Assembly: GCA_964447285.1 (NCBI GenBank)
Contig: CAYURO010000017.1
Coordinates: 28,118-92,117, forward strand
Length of the DNA stretch: 64,000 bases
Source: CAJBNH01 sp964447285
Lineage (GTDB): Bacteria; Myxococcota_A; UBA9042
Direction: 5' to 3'
Under the pieces are notes generated by a model. It saw nothing but the letters and a program-made list of their open reading frames with translations, was not told the DNA's origin and did no database searches. Positions 8,718-18,400 of this stretch are shown here, piece after piece; within the stretch, counting starts at the first letter, position 1; every line of letters begins with the position of its first letter. Position numbers and translations under genes: made by a program.

Positions 8718-11366
8718 CTACTTGGGCGGTTCGGCTGCGTGCTCCTTGAGCTTCGGCGGCCACAACACCAGCACCGCCCCTGCCAGCACCGCCGACACCA
8801 GCACCACCACCGGCAAGCCCAGAATCGCCCACCACGCGATGCCCTGCAGGCCCGGGTTCGGCTGGAACAGCAGCGCCGCGAAGCCCACCATCGTCGTCAG
8901 CAGCGCGCCCCAAGCAGCGCCACCGACCTGTTGAAGAATGGCGCGTAGATCCGCCTTCTTCCCCTCCTCCCAGAACCTGTGGAGGATGTGCGTCGTCCCG
9001 TCGATCCCGATGCCCAGCACACCGGGCAAGGCCGTCACCGAGAACAGGTTCAGCGTCAGCCCCATCGCACGCGCCGCCCCCAAGTACATGACGAACGCGA
9101 CCGTCAGCGGAATGAACGCGTACAACGTCAAGCGCCAGTTGCGGAAGTGCCACAGGACCACCAGCAGCGTGGCGATGGCGGCCAGCAGCACGGCGATCGG
9201 GCCCTCCCTGCGCACGATGCGGTCGGCCTCGGCAAGGATAAAGAACGACCCGGTGGACGAGTACTGCCGCACCTCGTCCATCTGCACCAAGCCCGTCCCA
9301 TGGATACCCGCCTCAACGGCCGCGACGCCCGGCTTGCTCTTGTCGTAGTGGCGCACGGAGAAGGTGCCGACCTGGTCGATCACCTGCTGCACCGAGCTGG
9401 CTTCGGCCAGGTTGCCGTTGGCGTACATCAGCACGAACCGCCCCAACTGGTTCTTCTTGTCCAGAAACCGGTTCTTGACGAAGTCCGGCAGGTCCTCTGC
9501 GTGAAACAGCTGCGGCGACAGGAAGGTCAGGGCGCGCTCGGCCTCCTTGCGGTCATCGCCCTCCAGCGAGTCCATCTTGGCGTTCAGCCGGTCGCGGATC
9601 CGCTTCACGATGGCGACCTTCTCGTCCTGCCCGGCCGGCACGAAGGTGTGGATCGACACGAAGTGTCGGATGCGCGTCAGCTTGTCGTGGTTCTTCTCGA
9701 GTTGGTCGTGAATGGCACGGGCGTCGTCCACCGAGTCTGTCACGACGAGGACGGGCGAGTCCGACCGGGCCTCTGCCTCAGAACGGAACCGGTAGCTAAG
9801 CTTGGCCTTCGCCAGCGCGTTGGTGTTGTCTTGGGCGGCCGGCGGCGTGCGCAGCTTGCGCAGGTTCGTCTCGAAGGAGATGTCGGTCGCCGCCCACGCG
9901 GACAGAACGAACAGCACCGTTCCCACGAAAATGGTGACGCGCGCGACCGTGCGATTGGCGAACCAGCCCAGCCAGCGCAAACCCTCTGCCTGCGCGGCGG
10001 ATACCGTGCGGTCGGGCCAGAAGCGGTCCAGCGCCATGATCATCGGCGGGAACAGCATCAGGGTCGCAACCAGCGCGATTTCCACGCCCACGCCGGCCAA
10101 TAGGCCGAATTGCGAGAAGCCGCGGAAGTCCAGCACCACGAGCGCAAAGAACGCCACCGACGTGGTCAACGCCGCCTGATTCAGCGCGCGGAACAGCGAC
10201 GCGGTCATCACGGCCGAGCTTTCTTTGGGACTCGCCCCCGTCGCCCGCTCCTCTTGATAGCGGCTGAGCGCATACATGTTGAAGTCGTTACCCATCCCGA
10301 ACAGCAGGGCGAAAATGAACGCCGTGATCATGTTCAGGTAGCCAATCGCCACGCGCGCAAACGCGAGGGTCAACGCCGTTGTGGCCAGCAGGGGCAGAGA
10401 CATGAGGATCAGCGCGCGGAAGCGGCGGAAGTGCAGCACCTGAATCAGCCCGACGACAAACAGGGCGATCAGGGATGTCAGTGCCAGGCTGTTCTTGATC
10501 TCTGAGATCTCTGCCGTCATCTCGGCGTAGTCGCCCGTCATGTCGATCGTCATGGCCGGGTGATAGCTGGCGGGCCTCAGCTCGGCCAGCAACCCGTTGA
10601 CCTTGCCGACGAACTTCGCGCTCTCGTCCAGTTGCGACGGCGAGACCGTCGGAAACAGCTTGATGCCCAGCACGGTGCCGTCGGGGCTCTCATTCCACTC
10701 CCGAATGTCGTCGGCGCGGAATCGCTGGCGCAGGTCTTCGTCGGTGGGCACGCGAAGCTTGCCTGGCTTGGCGGGGGCCGTTGCATCACCCGAATCCGCA
10801 CTCGCCGTGCCACCCGGAGTCGCTGCGACCGCGGTGGGTGTAGGCGTGGCAGGGACGGCGGCTGGCTCGTCCTCGTCGAGTCCCGCCATCAAGTCGTCGC
10901 CCACCAACCCCTTCTCAGTCGCGCGCTTGATGGCGTCGCGGGCCTGCTGATCGATGTCCTCCAACTCCTTGATCGACAGGAACAATGCGGCGTTGCGGCG
11001 GAAGAAGTCGATGTCGCGACGGCACTGGACGGCTGCCACTTCAGGCCATTGGGCGGCGCGGTCACAAAATGCCGAGGCCAGCGCACGGTTCTTTTCCCGG
11101 TCAGGGCTGCCGAACACCACGGTCAGCTGGCTGGACGACTTCAGCGTCTCGCGGGCCTCCTTTGCGGCCTGGACGACGGCGGTATTCTCCGGAAACAAAT
11201 CTTCGATGTTCGAGCGAATTCGGATACCGGACCCGAACCAGCCAGCCAGCGCGATGAGGGGGACCGCGACGGCCAGAAACGCAACCGGACGAGAGGCTGC
11301 CCAGTGCGAGTAGCGGTAGATGAGGCGCTCGGACCGGTGCTCGAACGTTGCGGGAGTATCCGACAT
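8718..11366 (-). CDS. RND-superfamily (MMPL-type) exporter
   Basis: 882 residues with the duplicated RND architecture. TM1 lies near residues 27-45. A large periplasmic loop follows, including an Ala/Thr/Pro-rich low-complexity insert near 170-200. TM2-6 surround residues 285-450, with the conserved LLFGMGNDFNMYALSRYQEE block. A second periplasmic loop (about 480-720) is followed by TM8-12 containing the equivalent LGIGIDGTTHILHRFWEE block. The acidic residues in these paired blocks are the usual proton-relay positions. MMPL/HpnN-like members move lipids such as hopanoids or lipid conjugates. The substrate cannot be read from sequence. It stands alone, ending 6 bases from the convergent nfuA. 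Confidence 0.85.
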   Translation of the reverse strand: MSDTPATFEHRSERLIYRYSHWAASRPVAFLAVAVPLIALAGWFGSGIRIRSNIEDLFPENTAVVQAAKEARETLKSSSQLTVVFGSPDREKNRALASAFCDRAAQWPEVAAVQCRRDIDFFRRNAALFLSIKELEDIDQQARDAIKRATEKGLVGDDLMAGLDEDEPAAVPATPTPTAVAATPGGTASADSGDATAPAKPGKLRVPTDEDLRQRFRADDIREWNESPDGTVLGIKLFPTVSPSQLDESAKFVGKVNGLLAELRPASYHPAMTIDMTGDYAEMTAEISEIKNSLALTSLIALFVVGLIQVLHFRRFRALILMSLPLLATTALTLAFARVAIGYLNMITAFIFALLFGMGNDFNMYALSRYQEERATGASPKESSAVMTASLFRALNQAALTTSVAFFALVVLDFRGFSQFGLLAGVGVEIALVATLMLFPPMIMALDRFWPDRTVSAAQAEGLRWLGWFANRTVARVTIFVGTVLFVLSAWAATDISFETNLRKLRTPPAAQDNTNALAKAKLSYRFRSEAEARSDSPVLVVTDSVDDARAIHDQLEKNHDKLTRIRHFVSIHTFVPAGQDEKVAIVKRIRDRLNAKMDSLEGDDRKEAERALTFLSPQLFHAEDLPDFVKNRFLDKKNQLGRFVLMYANGNLAEASSVQQVIDQVGTFSVRHYDKSKPGVAAVEAGIHGTGLVQMDEVRQYSSTGSFFILAEADRIVRREGPIAVLLAAIATLLVVLWHFRNWRLTLYAFIPLTVAFVMYLGAARAMGLTLNLFSVTALPGVLGIGIDGTTHILHRFWEEGKKADLRAILQQVGGAAWGALLTTMVGFAALLFQPNPGLQGIAWWAILGLPVVVLVSAVLAGAVLVLWPPKLKEHAAEPPK

Positions 11367-11708
11367 CTTTCAACCTGATACGCGACGAAGGGCGCGGGTG
11401 ACCGCGTGTAACGCCGACCAGCAAAAGGCCATTCACCCTGAGCTTGCGGCGCGGGAAGCATGCGGCAACCGACCCAGCGGTCAATACGCGGCGATGGCGG
11501 CTGAACCGCGTCGGGGACCGGAGCACGCTTAGTCCAATGCGCCGAGAGTGGACGATGCGTACTCCACTTCGGCCATTGCGGGGCCTGCGAGTTCGCCATT
11601 TCTTGCATGGTGTTCCATCGTAGGCGACGCTGGCACGGATCGTGCGGAGGGCCCATTGGGCTCGACCTGCCCCCTACGCCGGCTTTCCTCCTCACCGAAC
11701 TTCCCAAG
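11367..11708. other. Divergent 342-base gap, no gene recognised
   Basis: Separates the RND exporter gene from the glycan locus. Open frames crossing it have no start with a ribosome site and no recognisable product. No strong promoter or hairpin could be read, although the promoters for both flanking units must lie here. Confidence 0.4.
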
Positions 11709-12467
11709 ATGACCACACCTCACCCCCGCATCGCACTCGTGACCCTGCACGACGTCACGCCTGCCCATGGCGACCGCATCTTCATGGCGATCGACCACTT
11801 GCGCGGCCTTGGGGTGCAAGCGTTGAACCTGCTGGTGGTGCCGGACTTCCACCATCAAGGGCACTTGGCGCAGGACGCGGAGTTTTGTCGGCGGCTGCTG
11901 AAGGTGCTGGGACCTCGCGATGAGGTCGCGCTGCACGGTTTCTGGCATCTGGCGGACCAGGCGCCGCGGTCGGCGGGCAAGAAGGCGGTGGCGTCGATCA
12001 TGACCGCAGGCGAGGGCGAGTTTCAGGACCTGTCCTACGAGCACGCGCGCACTCGCATCGAGGACGGGCTGGAGGTGCTGCAGGACGCGCTGGGTATGCG
12101 GCCGCGCGGCTTCGTTGCACCTGCGTGGCTGGACAATGCGGAGACGGCGCGGGCGGTTCGCGATGCCGGTCTGGACTGGTGCGAGGACCATCTTCGCGTG
12201 CACGACCTTGCCAGAGACCGCGCGATCTTTGCCCCCGTGCTCAGCCTGGCGTCGCGCTCGTTCGGCCGACGCTGGGGCTCGGTGGCGTTTGCCGAGATCG
12301 CCAGCCGCACCCTGACAGCCGGCCGCGTGGTCCGTCTGGCGGCCCATCCCAACGACTATCTGTACGGCCGCTTGGTCGACACGCTTGGCCGCGTCGTCGA
12401 GCGCTGGCTGACCACCCACACCGCCCTGTCCTATCGCGAGGCCCTTGCATGCATATCGGAATCCTGA
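11709..12467 (+). CDS. Polysaccharide deacetylase-like protein (DUF2334 type)
   Basis: 252 residues. The start HDVTP at residues 14-18 matches the metal-binding His-Asp motif of NodB-fold/DUF2334 deacetylases, and VALHGFWH near residue 78 supplies the second His pair. Later blocks (RGFVAPAW, VVRLAAHPNDY) are also typical. Expected role: removal of N-acetyl groups from a glycan or glycolipid intermediate. The in-frame ATG at 11607 would add 34 residues with no family match, so the ATG at 11709 was used. It overlaps the next glycosyltransferase gene by 19 bases, so the two are translationally linked at the head of the glycan operon. Confidence 0.85.
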   Translation: MTTPHPRIALVTLHDVTPAHGDRIFMAIDHLRGLGVQALNLLVVPDFHHQGHLAQDAEFCRRLLKVLGPRDEVALHGFWHLADQAPRSAGKKAVASIMTAGEGEFQDLSYEHARTRIEDGLEVLQDALGMRPRGFVAPAWLDNAETARAVRDAGLDWCEDHLRVHDLARDRAIFAPVLSLASRSFGRRWGSVAFAEIASRTLTAGRVVRLAAHPNDYLYGRLVDTLGRVVERWLTTHTALSYREALACISES

Positions 12468-13861
12468 CCGACTACCCAGTCGTCACTTTCGCCAACGGGC
12501 CGTCGCTCGCCACCCAGGCGCTGAAGCGAAATCTCGAGGGTCGCGGCCATCAGGTCGCACTGGTCGGCCCTCGCCCGGGGCCCGACGAGCCGCTGGCTCA
12601 TCCCGGCGCCGTGCTGCTGAATGCCGTGTCGTTCCGCGCCCATGCCGGTGTCCGCATCCCGTTTCCGTGGCCAAAGTCCGGGTTTGCCCACCCGGGGTTT
12701 GACGTCGTGCACTCGCACGCCAACAGCCTGCTGATGCACTGGGCGCCGATGATGCGCGAGGAGCACAACATCCCGTGCGTCTCGACCAACACCATCTACC
12801 TGCCCGCCTTTGCCCAGCATCTGCTGCCCAATCAGCTGTACTCGATCGAGGCGCTGCGCAACTTCTGGTCGGGGCTGTCGTGGACCGTCGAGCGGTCGTT
12901 CGCGTCGGTCTACAACGCGGGTGACGGCCTGATCGTGCAGTGCCAGACGCTGGCCGACTACTGGAAGAAGAAGGGGCTGGAGGTGCCGCTGCACGTGATC
13001 CCGCGGCCGATCGACGTGAAGATCTTCGATCAACCGCTGGGTCCCGACCCGTTCCGCCCCGACTTCGAGCGCGGTGGGCGGGTGATCGTCGTGTGTCGCC
13101 ACGCGCGGGAGAAGGACCTGGACAAGTTGCTGTTGATCTTCAAGAAATACGTGCTGCCTGCCGTTCCCCACGCCTCGCTGACGATGGTGGGCGACGGGCA
13201 AGAGCACCGGGTGCTGAAGGAGCAGGCCCAGACGCTTGGGATCGGAGAGCGCTGCGACTTCCCCGGCGAGAAGCCCCACCGCGACCTGCGCACGTGGTAC
13301 GGCTGGGCGGACCTGTTCTCCTATGCATCGATGAGCGAGACGTACGGCCAAGTCATCAGCGAGGCGCTGTGGTGCGGCGTGCCTGTCGCCGCGGGCGACG
13401 ACGGGATGGGCGTGGCCTTCCAGGTCAGGAGCGGCGAGGACGGCGTCTTGGTACCCAATGACTCGAAGTTGCTGGAGAACCTGGGCGAGGCGACGGTCCG
13501 GCTGCTGAAAGACCACGACATGCGTCGCACGATGGGGCGGCGGGCAGCTGAGCGCGCGCGCACGCGCGTGGCCCCGGAGGTGGTGTATGCGGCCTACGAG
13601 CACGCCTATGCCGTCGCGAGGGACCACCTGCGGGACAACCCGGTGCGCCGCAAGCCCGGCAGCGCGGCGGCGAAGTGGCACCGTGCGTGGAATCACGTGA
13701 TCCCCTGGACGCTCCAACATTCAGCACTGGTCACCGTAGGCGCGACACGCGGTACCGGTGGCTACACGATGCCCAAGGTGAAGATCGACGCCCTGCCCGA
13801 GCCGACACCGGAACCTGTTGCCACGCCCGTGGCCGAGCCGAAGTCGGCCAAGGCGGAGTGA
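12449..13861 (+). CDS. Glycosyltransferase, family 4 (GT-B)
   Basis: 470 residues. The start HIGILTDYPVVTFANGPS and the later HSHANSLLMHW belong to the acceptor-side Rossmann domain. The C-terminal donor domain has VVCRHAREKDLDKLL, SLTMVGDGQEHR and the GT4 E-x7-E motif in SETYGQVISEAL, which binds the nucleotide-sugar. A Pro/Ala/Glu-rich tail of about 25 residues ends the protein and is not part of the fold. The ATG at 12449 lies inside the end of the deacetylase gene (19-base overlap). The product acts on the cytoplasmic face of the membrane in assembly of a glycan exported or attached by the downstream genes. Confidence 0.88.
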   Translation: MHIGILTDYPVVTFANGPSLATQALKRNLEGRGHQVALVGPRPGPDEPLAHPGAVLLNAVSFRAHAGVRIPFPWPKSGFAHPGFDVVHSHANSLLMHWAPMMREEHNIPCVSTNTIYLPAFAQHLLPNQLYSIEALRNFWSGLSWTVERSFASVYNAGDGLIVQCQTLADYWKKKGLEVPLHVIPRPIDVKIFDQPLGPDPFRPDFERGGRVIVVCRHAREKDLDKLLLIFKKYVLPAVPHASLTMVGDGQEHRVLKEQAQTLGIGERCDFPGEKPHRDLRTWYGWADLFSYASMSETYGQVISEALWCGVPVAAGDDGMGVAFQVRSGEDGVLVPNDSKLLENLGEATVRLLKDHDMRRTMGRRAAERARTRVAPEVVYAAYEHAYAVARDHLRDNPVRRKPGSAAAKWHRAWNHVIPWTLQHSALVTVGATRGTGGYTMPKVKIDALPEPTPEPVATPVAEPKSAKAE

Positions 13862-13865
13862 CGCG

Positions 13866-14885
13866 ATGCCCTCGCTGGACCCGACCGCCCGTCCGCACGC
13901 CCATGTGACCACGGCACAAGAGCGTCAGGTGCCCCGCGTGGCGCGCTTTGTGTGGCTGGGACCGCGCTTCAATGCGCTGGGCTACCTGTCGGTGCGGTCG
14001 GCGCTGGACCGCGGCGGGCTGGACGAGGTCGTGCTGCACGTCGACCGGCCCGAGCTCGAGCAAGACCCGCTGGTCGCGAACCTGATGCCGCGCAAGGGGT
14101 TTCGCCTGTCCGGTCTGGACGACGGCGGTGGCGCGGGGCTGGGCGAGCCGACGATTCGCGCGCTGAACGAGCTGGACAAGCTGCTGGACCGCCCGGCAAG
14201 TCGCTCGAACCTGTGGCGGCTGCGGATCCTGTGGCACCTGGGCGGGCTGTACCTGGACACCGACGCGATCGTGCTGCGCAACCTGCGCGAGCTGTGTGTT
14301 GACCCAGGGTTTGCCGGGGTAGAGCGGATCTGCCTGCCGGCGTCGCTGGACGGCAACCGCAGCCCCGTGGCTTGGGGGCGGGCCGGGCTGCTGCTGGCGG
14401 CGCGCGAGGCGATCAGCCGATTACCCAATGCAGGGGCGGCCTTTCGGCAGGTCGAGGATCTGTACGACCTGGCCTGCAACAACGCGGTGATCGGCGCGCA
14501 CCCGCGACACCCCGACATCGGGCGGCTGCTGCACGCGTCGGCCGTGATGCGCCGGGACAAGGCGTTGCGCCGCTATCAGCTGGGACCGCGGCTGTTGGAA
14601 GAGACGCTGGGCAACCGTTCCACGCCCCGCTTTGTCCTGCACGACCCTTGGGCGTTCTATCCACTGGGGCCTGAGATCTGTTGGGATTACCTGCGTGACG
14701 ACCCCAAGAACCGACTGGGCGACCTGCCCGACCCGCGGGCCTATGTGGCGCACCTGTACGACTCGGTGCTGGCCCGCCGCTTGAAAGTGCCCCTGGATGC
14801 GCAGTACTTGCGTCGCAGCCGTGGCCGAACGATGTTCGCGCGGATGGTCGAGCCGTGGCTGGACGACCTGCTGGCGGCGCAGTGA
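13866..14885 (+). CDS. DXD-containing glycosyltransferase (GT32/Gly_transf_sug-like)
   Basis: 339 residues. The segment RLRILWHLGGLYLDTDAIVLRNL carries the DXD metal/nucleotide-sugar motif at residues 131-133, typical of the Gly_transf_sug family (alpha-1,6-mannosyl and related transferases). Upstream VARFVWLG resembles the family start 'IPKIIHxxWxG'. The end of the fold has HDPWAFYPL followed by an AHLYDSVL segment that takes the place of the usual H-x-W motif. The ATG at 13866 lies 4 bases after the previous stop. A second sugar-transfer step in the same pathway is likely. Confidence 0.82.
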   Translation: MPSLDPTARPHAHVTTAQERQVPRVARFVWLGPRFNALGYLSVRSALDRGGLDEVVLHVDRPELEQDPLVANLMPRKGFRLSGLDDGGGAGLGEPTIRALNELDKLLDRPASRSNLWRLRILWHLGGLYLDTDAIVLRNLRELCVDPGFAGVERICLPASLDGNRSPVAWGRAGLLLAAREAISRLPNAGAAFRQVEDLYDLACNNAVIGAHPRHPDIGRLLHASAVMRRDKALRRYQLGPRLLEETLGNRSTPRFVLHDPWAFYPLGPEICWDYLRDDPKNRLGDLPDPRAYVAHLYDSVLARRLKVPLDAQYLRRSRGRTMFARMVEPWLDDLLAAQ

Positions 14886-14920
14886 CCCCCACGAACCCGC
14901 CTGCGCCGGAGCGCGGATTG

Positions 14921-16231
14921 ATGCACCAAGTCCTGTACATCACTCCCTATTTTCCTCCGCAGAGTCAGGTGGGGGCCCTGCGTCCGCTGAAATTCGTGCG
15001 CCACCTGCCTCAGCTGGGGTGGTTGCCGGTGGTGCTGACCGACCTGTGGCCGGGCGCTGCGGTGGACCCTGCCCTGCGCGACGCGGTGCCGCCCGAAGTG
15101 CCCGTGATTCATGCCTATAGCCGCCGCGCGGGTCCGGCTCTGCGCGAGCTGCAGACCCACGGTCCGCGCCCCAAGCGCACCCCGAACGGTCGTGACCGTC
15201 TGCAAGCCCGCGTACTGCAGCTGCTTCCCCATTGGCTGAACAACCCCGAGCTGATTCCGCTGGGCGAGCACGGCATCGACATCCCCCACGCCCTGAAGGC
15301 CGCCCGCCACGCGCTCGAGGACCACCCCGGCTGCGAGGCCATCCTGGTCAACGCCGACCCGTTTGCCGCGTGCCTGGTGGGCGCCCAGCTGAAGCACGAA
15401 ACGGGGCTGCCGCTGGTGCTGGACCTGCGCGACCCGTGGGCGCCCTGCCGCCTGCGCCGTCCGCGCCGACCTGCGCCGATGCGATGGCTGGAAGACAAGC
15501 TCGAGCGCTGGTGCGTCGAGACGGCGGACCACGTCATCCTGAACACACGCCACACGCTGGACGACTACCGCGCGCACTACGCCGACCTGCCGCCCGAGCA
15601 CTTCTCGTTCCTGCGCAACCACTTCGATGCCCAGCTGTCGGGGTCGGGGCGCCACCCGGGGTTTGACCGCTTCACCCTGTTGCATTTGGGTCGCTTCACG
15701 CGTTTCCGCACTGCCGACGGCGTATTGCAGATGCTGGCCGAGCTGCAGCGGCGCGGCATCGGTCCCGAGCACCTGCAGCTGGCGGTGACGGGCGACCCGG
15801 GCGAGGCCGCGTGGAAGGCGGCGCGGGCGCTGGGGGTCGATGACTACCTGCGCGTGGAAGGCCATGTTTCGTATCGGAAAGTCGGCGCGGTGATGGCGGC
15901 GGCCGACGTGCTGCTGATGCTGGCCGAGCCGGGCGCCGTGCAGCGGATTGCGTCGAAGTACTACGACTATCTGGGCAGCGAGCGGCCGGTGCTGGCCATC
16001 ACGGACAACCCGGAAGCGGTTGAGATCATGGAGCAGTCTGGTGCCGGTCGGGCGCTGGGCTATGGGGACGTCGCGGCGCTGGCCGATGCCGTGCAGGCCG
16101 AGATGGCGCTGGGGCGGCAGCGCACGGTCGCGCGGCGGCCGATCGGCGTGACCAGCCGTGAGGCGACGGAACAGTTGGTCGCGATTCTGGAAAGCGTGGT
16201 CCGCGCACCCGCAGCCGGGGGCACGGCATGA
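14921..16231 (+). CDS. Glycosyltransferase, family 4-like
   Basis: 436 residues. The N-terminal YITPYFPPQSQVGALRPLKFVRHL is the acceptor-domain signature of a GT4 subgroup acting on cell-surface polysaccharides. LDLRDPW near residue 165 and LLMLAEPGAVQRIASKYYDYL in the donor domain match that subgroup. A GTG at 14882, overlapping the previous stop, would add 13 residues; the ATG at 14921 fits the family start better. The last bases overlap the next gene as ATGA. It is a paralogue of the glycosyltransferase at 28774, with the same order of motifs. Confidence 0.85.
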   Translation: MHQVLYITPYFPPQSQVGALRPLKFVRHLPQLGWLPVVLTDLWPGAAVDPALRDAVPPEVPVIHAYSRRAGPALRELQTHGPRPKRTPNGRDRLQARVLQLLPHWLNNPELIPLGEHGIDIPHALKAARHALEDHPGCEAILVNADPFAACLVGAQLKHETGLPLVLDLRDPWAPCRLRRPRRPAPMRWLEDKLERWCVETADHVILNTRHTLDDYRAHYADLPPEHFSFLRNHFDAQLSGSGRHPGFDRFTLLHLGRFTRFRTADGVLQMLAELQRRGIGPEHLQLAVTGDPGEAAWKAARALGVDDYLRVEGHVSYRKVGAVMAAADVLLMLAEPGAVQRIASKYYDYLGSERPVLAITDNPEAVEIMEQSGAGRALGYGDVAALADAVQAEMALGRQRTVARRPIGVTSREATEQLVAILESVVRAPAAGGTA

Positions 16232-17361
16232 CCGAGACACCTCGCGTGCTGCTGTTCGGCTCGGTGCCCATGCCCCACGGCGGCATCCAGCAGCACACCA
16301 TCCGCCTGCTGGACTACCTGCAGCACCACGGGTACGAGGCGCGGTTGGCCGACGTGCTGCACTGGCGCGCGGGGCAGGCGGTGGTGCAGGCGCCCGGCAT
16401 CGCGCCCTGCGGCAACTCGGTGTTCGCCATCGCCAAGCAGATCCACGACTTTCAACCCAACCTGATCCACTCGCACGTCTACCGCTGGCGGATCACCTCG
16501 GCGCTGGGGCTGCTGAGCCACCTGACGGCACGGGACGCTTCCCCGATCCGCACGATGCTGACCATCCACGGCGAGTCGTTCTTTACCATCCTGCCTGCGC
16601 CCGTGCGGCCGATGGTGTACGCCGCGCTGCGCCGGGTGGACCACGTCATCGCCGACAACGACAATCTGCTGAATTTCTTGCACGAACGGGTGGGGGTGTC
16701 GCCCGACCACTCTTCGATCCAGGGCGCGTTTCTGCCCCCGCGCGCCGACGAGCTGGACCCGGCGACGCTGCCCGCCGACCTGCGCGCCTTCATGGCCGAC
16801 CACGCGCCCCTGCTGGCGAGCAACGGCGCGGTGGCGACCTTTGCGGGCGAGGACAAGTACGGCATCGACCTGATCCTGCGGGCCACGGCGCGGCTGCGCG
16901 AGACGTTTCCCCGCATCGGCGTGGTGTTTTGCGTCACGGCCCTGTCCGAGCCCGATCGCATGGACAAACTCCGCGCGCTGGCTGCGGAACTGGGCGTGCA
17001 GGACTGCATTCGCTTCGTCGCCAACCTGCCGTCGCTGCTGCCGGTGGTGGCGGCGGCCGACGCGACGATTCGCGCCACCAATACCGACGGCGACGCCTTG
17101 TCGGTCCACGAAAGCCTGATGCTGGGCACACCGGCACTGGCCAGCGACGTGGTCACGCGGCCCGCGCTGTGCGACAAGTTCCGCAACCGCGACGCCGACG
17201 ACCTGGCCGAGGTGGCGCTGCGGGTGCTCCGGCGGGGTCGCCATGGCCCGGAAGTGACGCAGCGCGTCCACCACGCGGGTCCCGAGCTGCTGGGCATCTA
17301 CGACAGGCTGCTGGGCCACGGACCTGGTTCTGCGGCGCAAGGGCAGCCGACACGAGGTTGA
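16228..17361 (+). CDS. Glycosyltransferase, family 4
   Basis: 377 residues, starting in an ATGA overlap with the previous gene. VLLFGSVPMPHGGIQQHTIRLLDYL is the GT4 acceptor loop, and LIHSHVYRWR follows. The donor domain shows FAGEDKYGIDLILRATARL and NTDGDALSVHESLMLGTPALASDV, which corresponds to the E-x7-E region. It is the fourth transferase in the locus, so the glycan has at least four glycosidic steps encoded here. Confidence 0.87.
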   Translation: MTETPRVLLFGSVPMPHGGIQQHTIRLLDYLQHHGYEARLADVLHWRAGQAVVQAPGIAPCGNSVFAIAKQIHDFQPNLIHSHVYRWRITSALGLLSHLTARDASPIRTMLTIHGESFFTILPAPVRPMVYAALRRVDHVIADNDNLLNFLHERVGVSPDHSSIQGAFLPPRADELDPATLPADLRAFMADHAPLLASNGAVATFAGEDKYGIDLILRATARLRETFPRIGVVFCVTALSEPDRMDKLRALAAELGVQDCIRFVANLPSLLPVVAAADATIRATNTDGDALSVHESLMLGTPALASDVVTRPALCDKFRNRDADDLAEVALRVLRRGRHGPEVTQRVHHAGPELLGIYDRLLGHGPGSAAQGQPTRG

Positions 17362-17363
17362 AG

Positions 17364-18359
17364 ATGGGATTCTGGAACGGCCGCAAGGTGTTGGTCACGG
17401 GCGCGGGCGGCTTCATCGGCTCGCACCTGACCGAAGCGTTGGTGCGCGAGGGAGCGCAGGTGCGCGCCTTGGTGCGGTACAACTCTGCGGGGCGCCAGGG
17501 GTTTTTGGACGACTTCGACAAAGACGTGGCGGCCGGCATCGATGTGCTGGCGACGACGATCGAGGACCCGTTTGCCGTGCGCAAGGCCGTGCAGGGCGCC
17601 GACACCGTGTTCCACCTGGCCGCGCTGATCGGCATCCCGTACAGCTATGTGGCGCCGCAACACTACGTCACGACCAACATCCAGGGCACCGTGAACGTGC
17701 TCGAGGCCTGCCAGCGCGAGGGCGTGCGGCGGCTGGTCCACACGTCGACGTCCGAGACCTATGGCACCGCGCAGTACGCGCCGATCGACGAGCAGCACCC
17801 GCTGGTGGGGCAAAGTCCCTATTCCGCAAGCAAGATCGCGGCTGACCAGATGGCGATCGCCTGGCATCGGTCGTTTCAGTTGCCGGTCGCGATCCTGCGC
17901 CCCTTCAACACCTACGGTCCCCGGCAGTCGGCGCGCGCCGTCATCCCGACCATCATGACGCAGTTGTTGGCGGGCGCAGACGTGCTGAAGATCGGCAGCC
18001 TGGAGCCCAAGCGCGACCTGAACTTCGTTAGCGACACGGTGCGCGGCTTCTTGGGCATCGCGACCTGCGACGCGGCCATCGGCGAGGTCACCAACGTCGG
18101 CTCCGGGGCCACGATCTCGGTCGGCGACCTGGTGGGCAAGATCGCGGCGTTGTCCGGGCGGCCGATCCGCATCGAGCAGGACCCGGCGCGCATCCGTCCC
18201 GACGCCAGCGAGGTGATGCTGCTGCTGGCCGACACCCGCAAGGCGCAGCAGTTGTTCGGGTATGCCCCGCAGGTGGGCTTCGACGACGGGCTGCGGCAGA
18301 CGTGGGACTATCTGGCGCGACATCTGGATCGGTACCGGGTTGGACAGTACGCCGTCTAA
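17364..18359 (+). CDS. NDP-sugar 4,6-dehydratase/epimerase (extended SDR)
   Basis: 331 residues. The NAD(P)-binding motif TGAGGFIGSH lies at residues 12-21, and the catalytic Tyr-x3-Lys is Y153/K157 in SPYSASK, with Thr/Ser in HTSTSETYG. The blocks VRALVRYNSAGRQGFLDD and LRPFNTYGPRQSARAVIPTI resemble LegB/GDP-mannose-dehydratase-like enzymes that make 4-keto-6-deoxy sugars. The next genes encode an aminotransferase and a nucleotidyltransferase, so the trio probably supplies an NDP-4-amino-4,6-dideoxyhexose. The ATG at 17364 lies 2 bases after the previous stop; a long open frame upstream in the same phase is only a shadow of the previous two genes. Confidence 0.88.
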   Translation: MGFWNGRKVLVTGAGGFIGSHLTEALVREGAQVRALVRYNSAGRQGFLDDFDKDVAAGIDVLATTIEDPFAVRKAVQGADTVFHLAALIGIPYSYVAPQHYVTTNIQGTVNVLEACQREGVRRLVHTSTSETYGTAQYAPIDEQHPLVGQSPYSASKIAADQMAIAWHRSFQLPVAILRPFNTYGPRQSARAVIPTIMTQLLAGADVLKIGSLEPKRDLNFVSDTVRGFLGIATCDAAIGEVTNVGSGATISVGDLVGKIAALSGRPIRIEQDPARIRPDASEVMLLLADTRKAQQLFGYAPQVGFDDGLRQTWDYLARHLDRYRVGQYAV

Positions 18360-18400
18360 CGAATCACGCTTAGCTACAGATAGATAGGGAGTCATATCGC

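Noticed and set aside
16158..18359. A 733-codon open frame joining a transferase and the dehydratase
   Set aside because: Only residues after 402 match the SDR fold. The upstream part is another-frame sequence of the transferase genes, so a fusion is not real.
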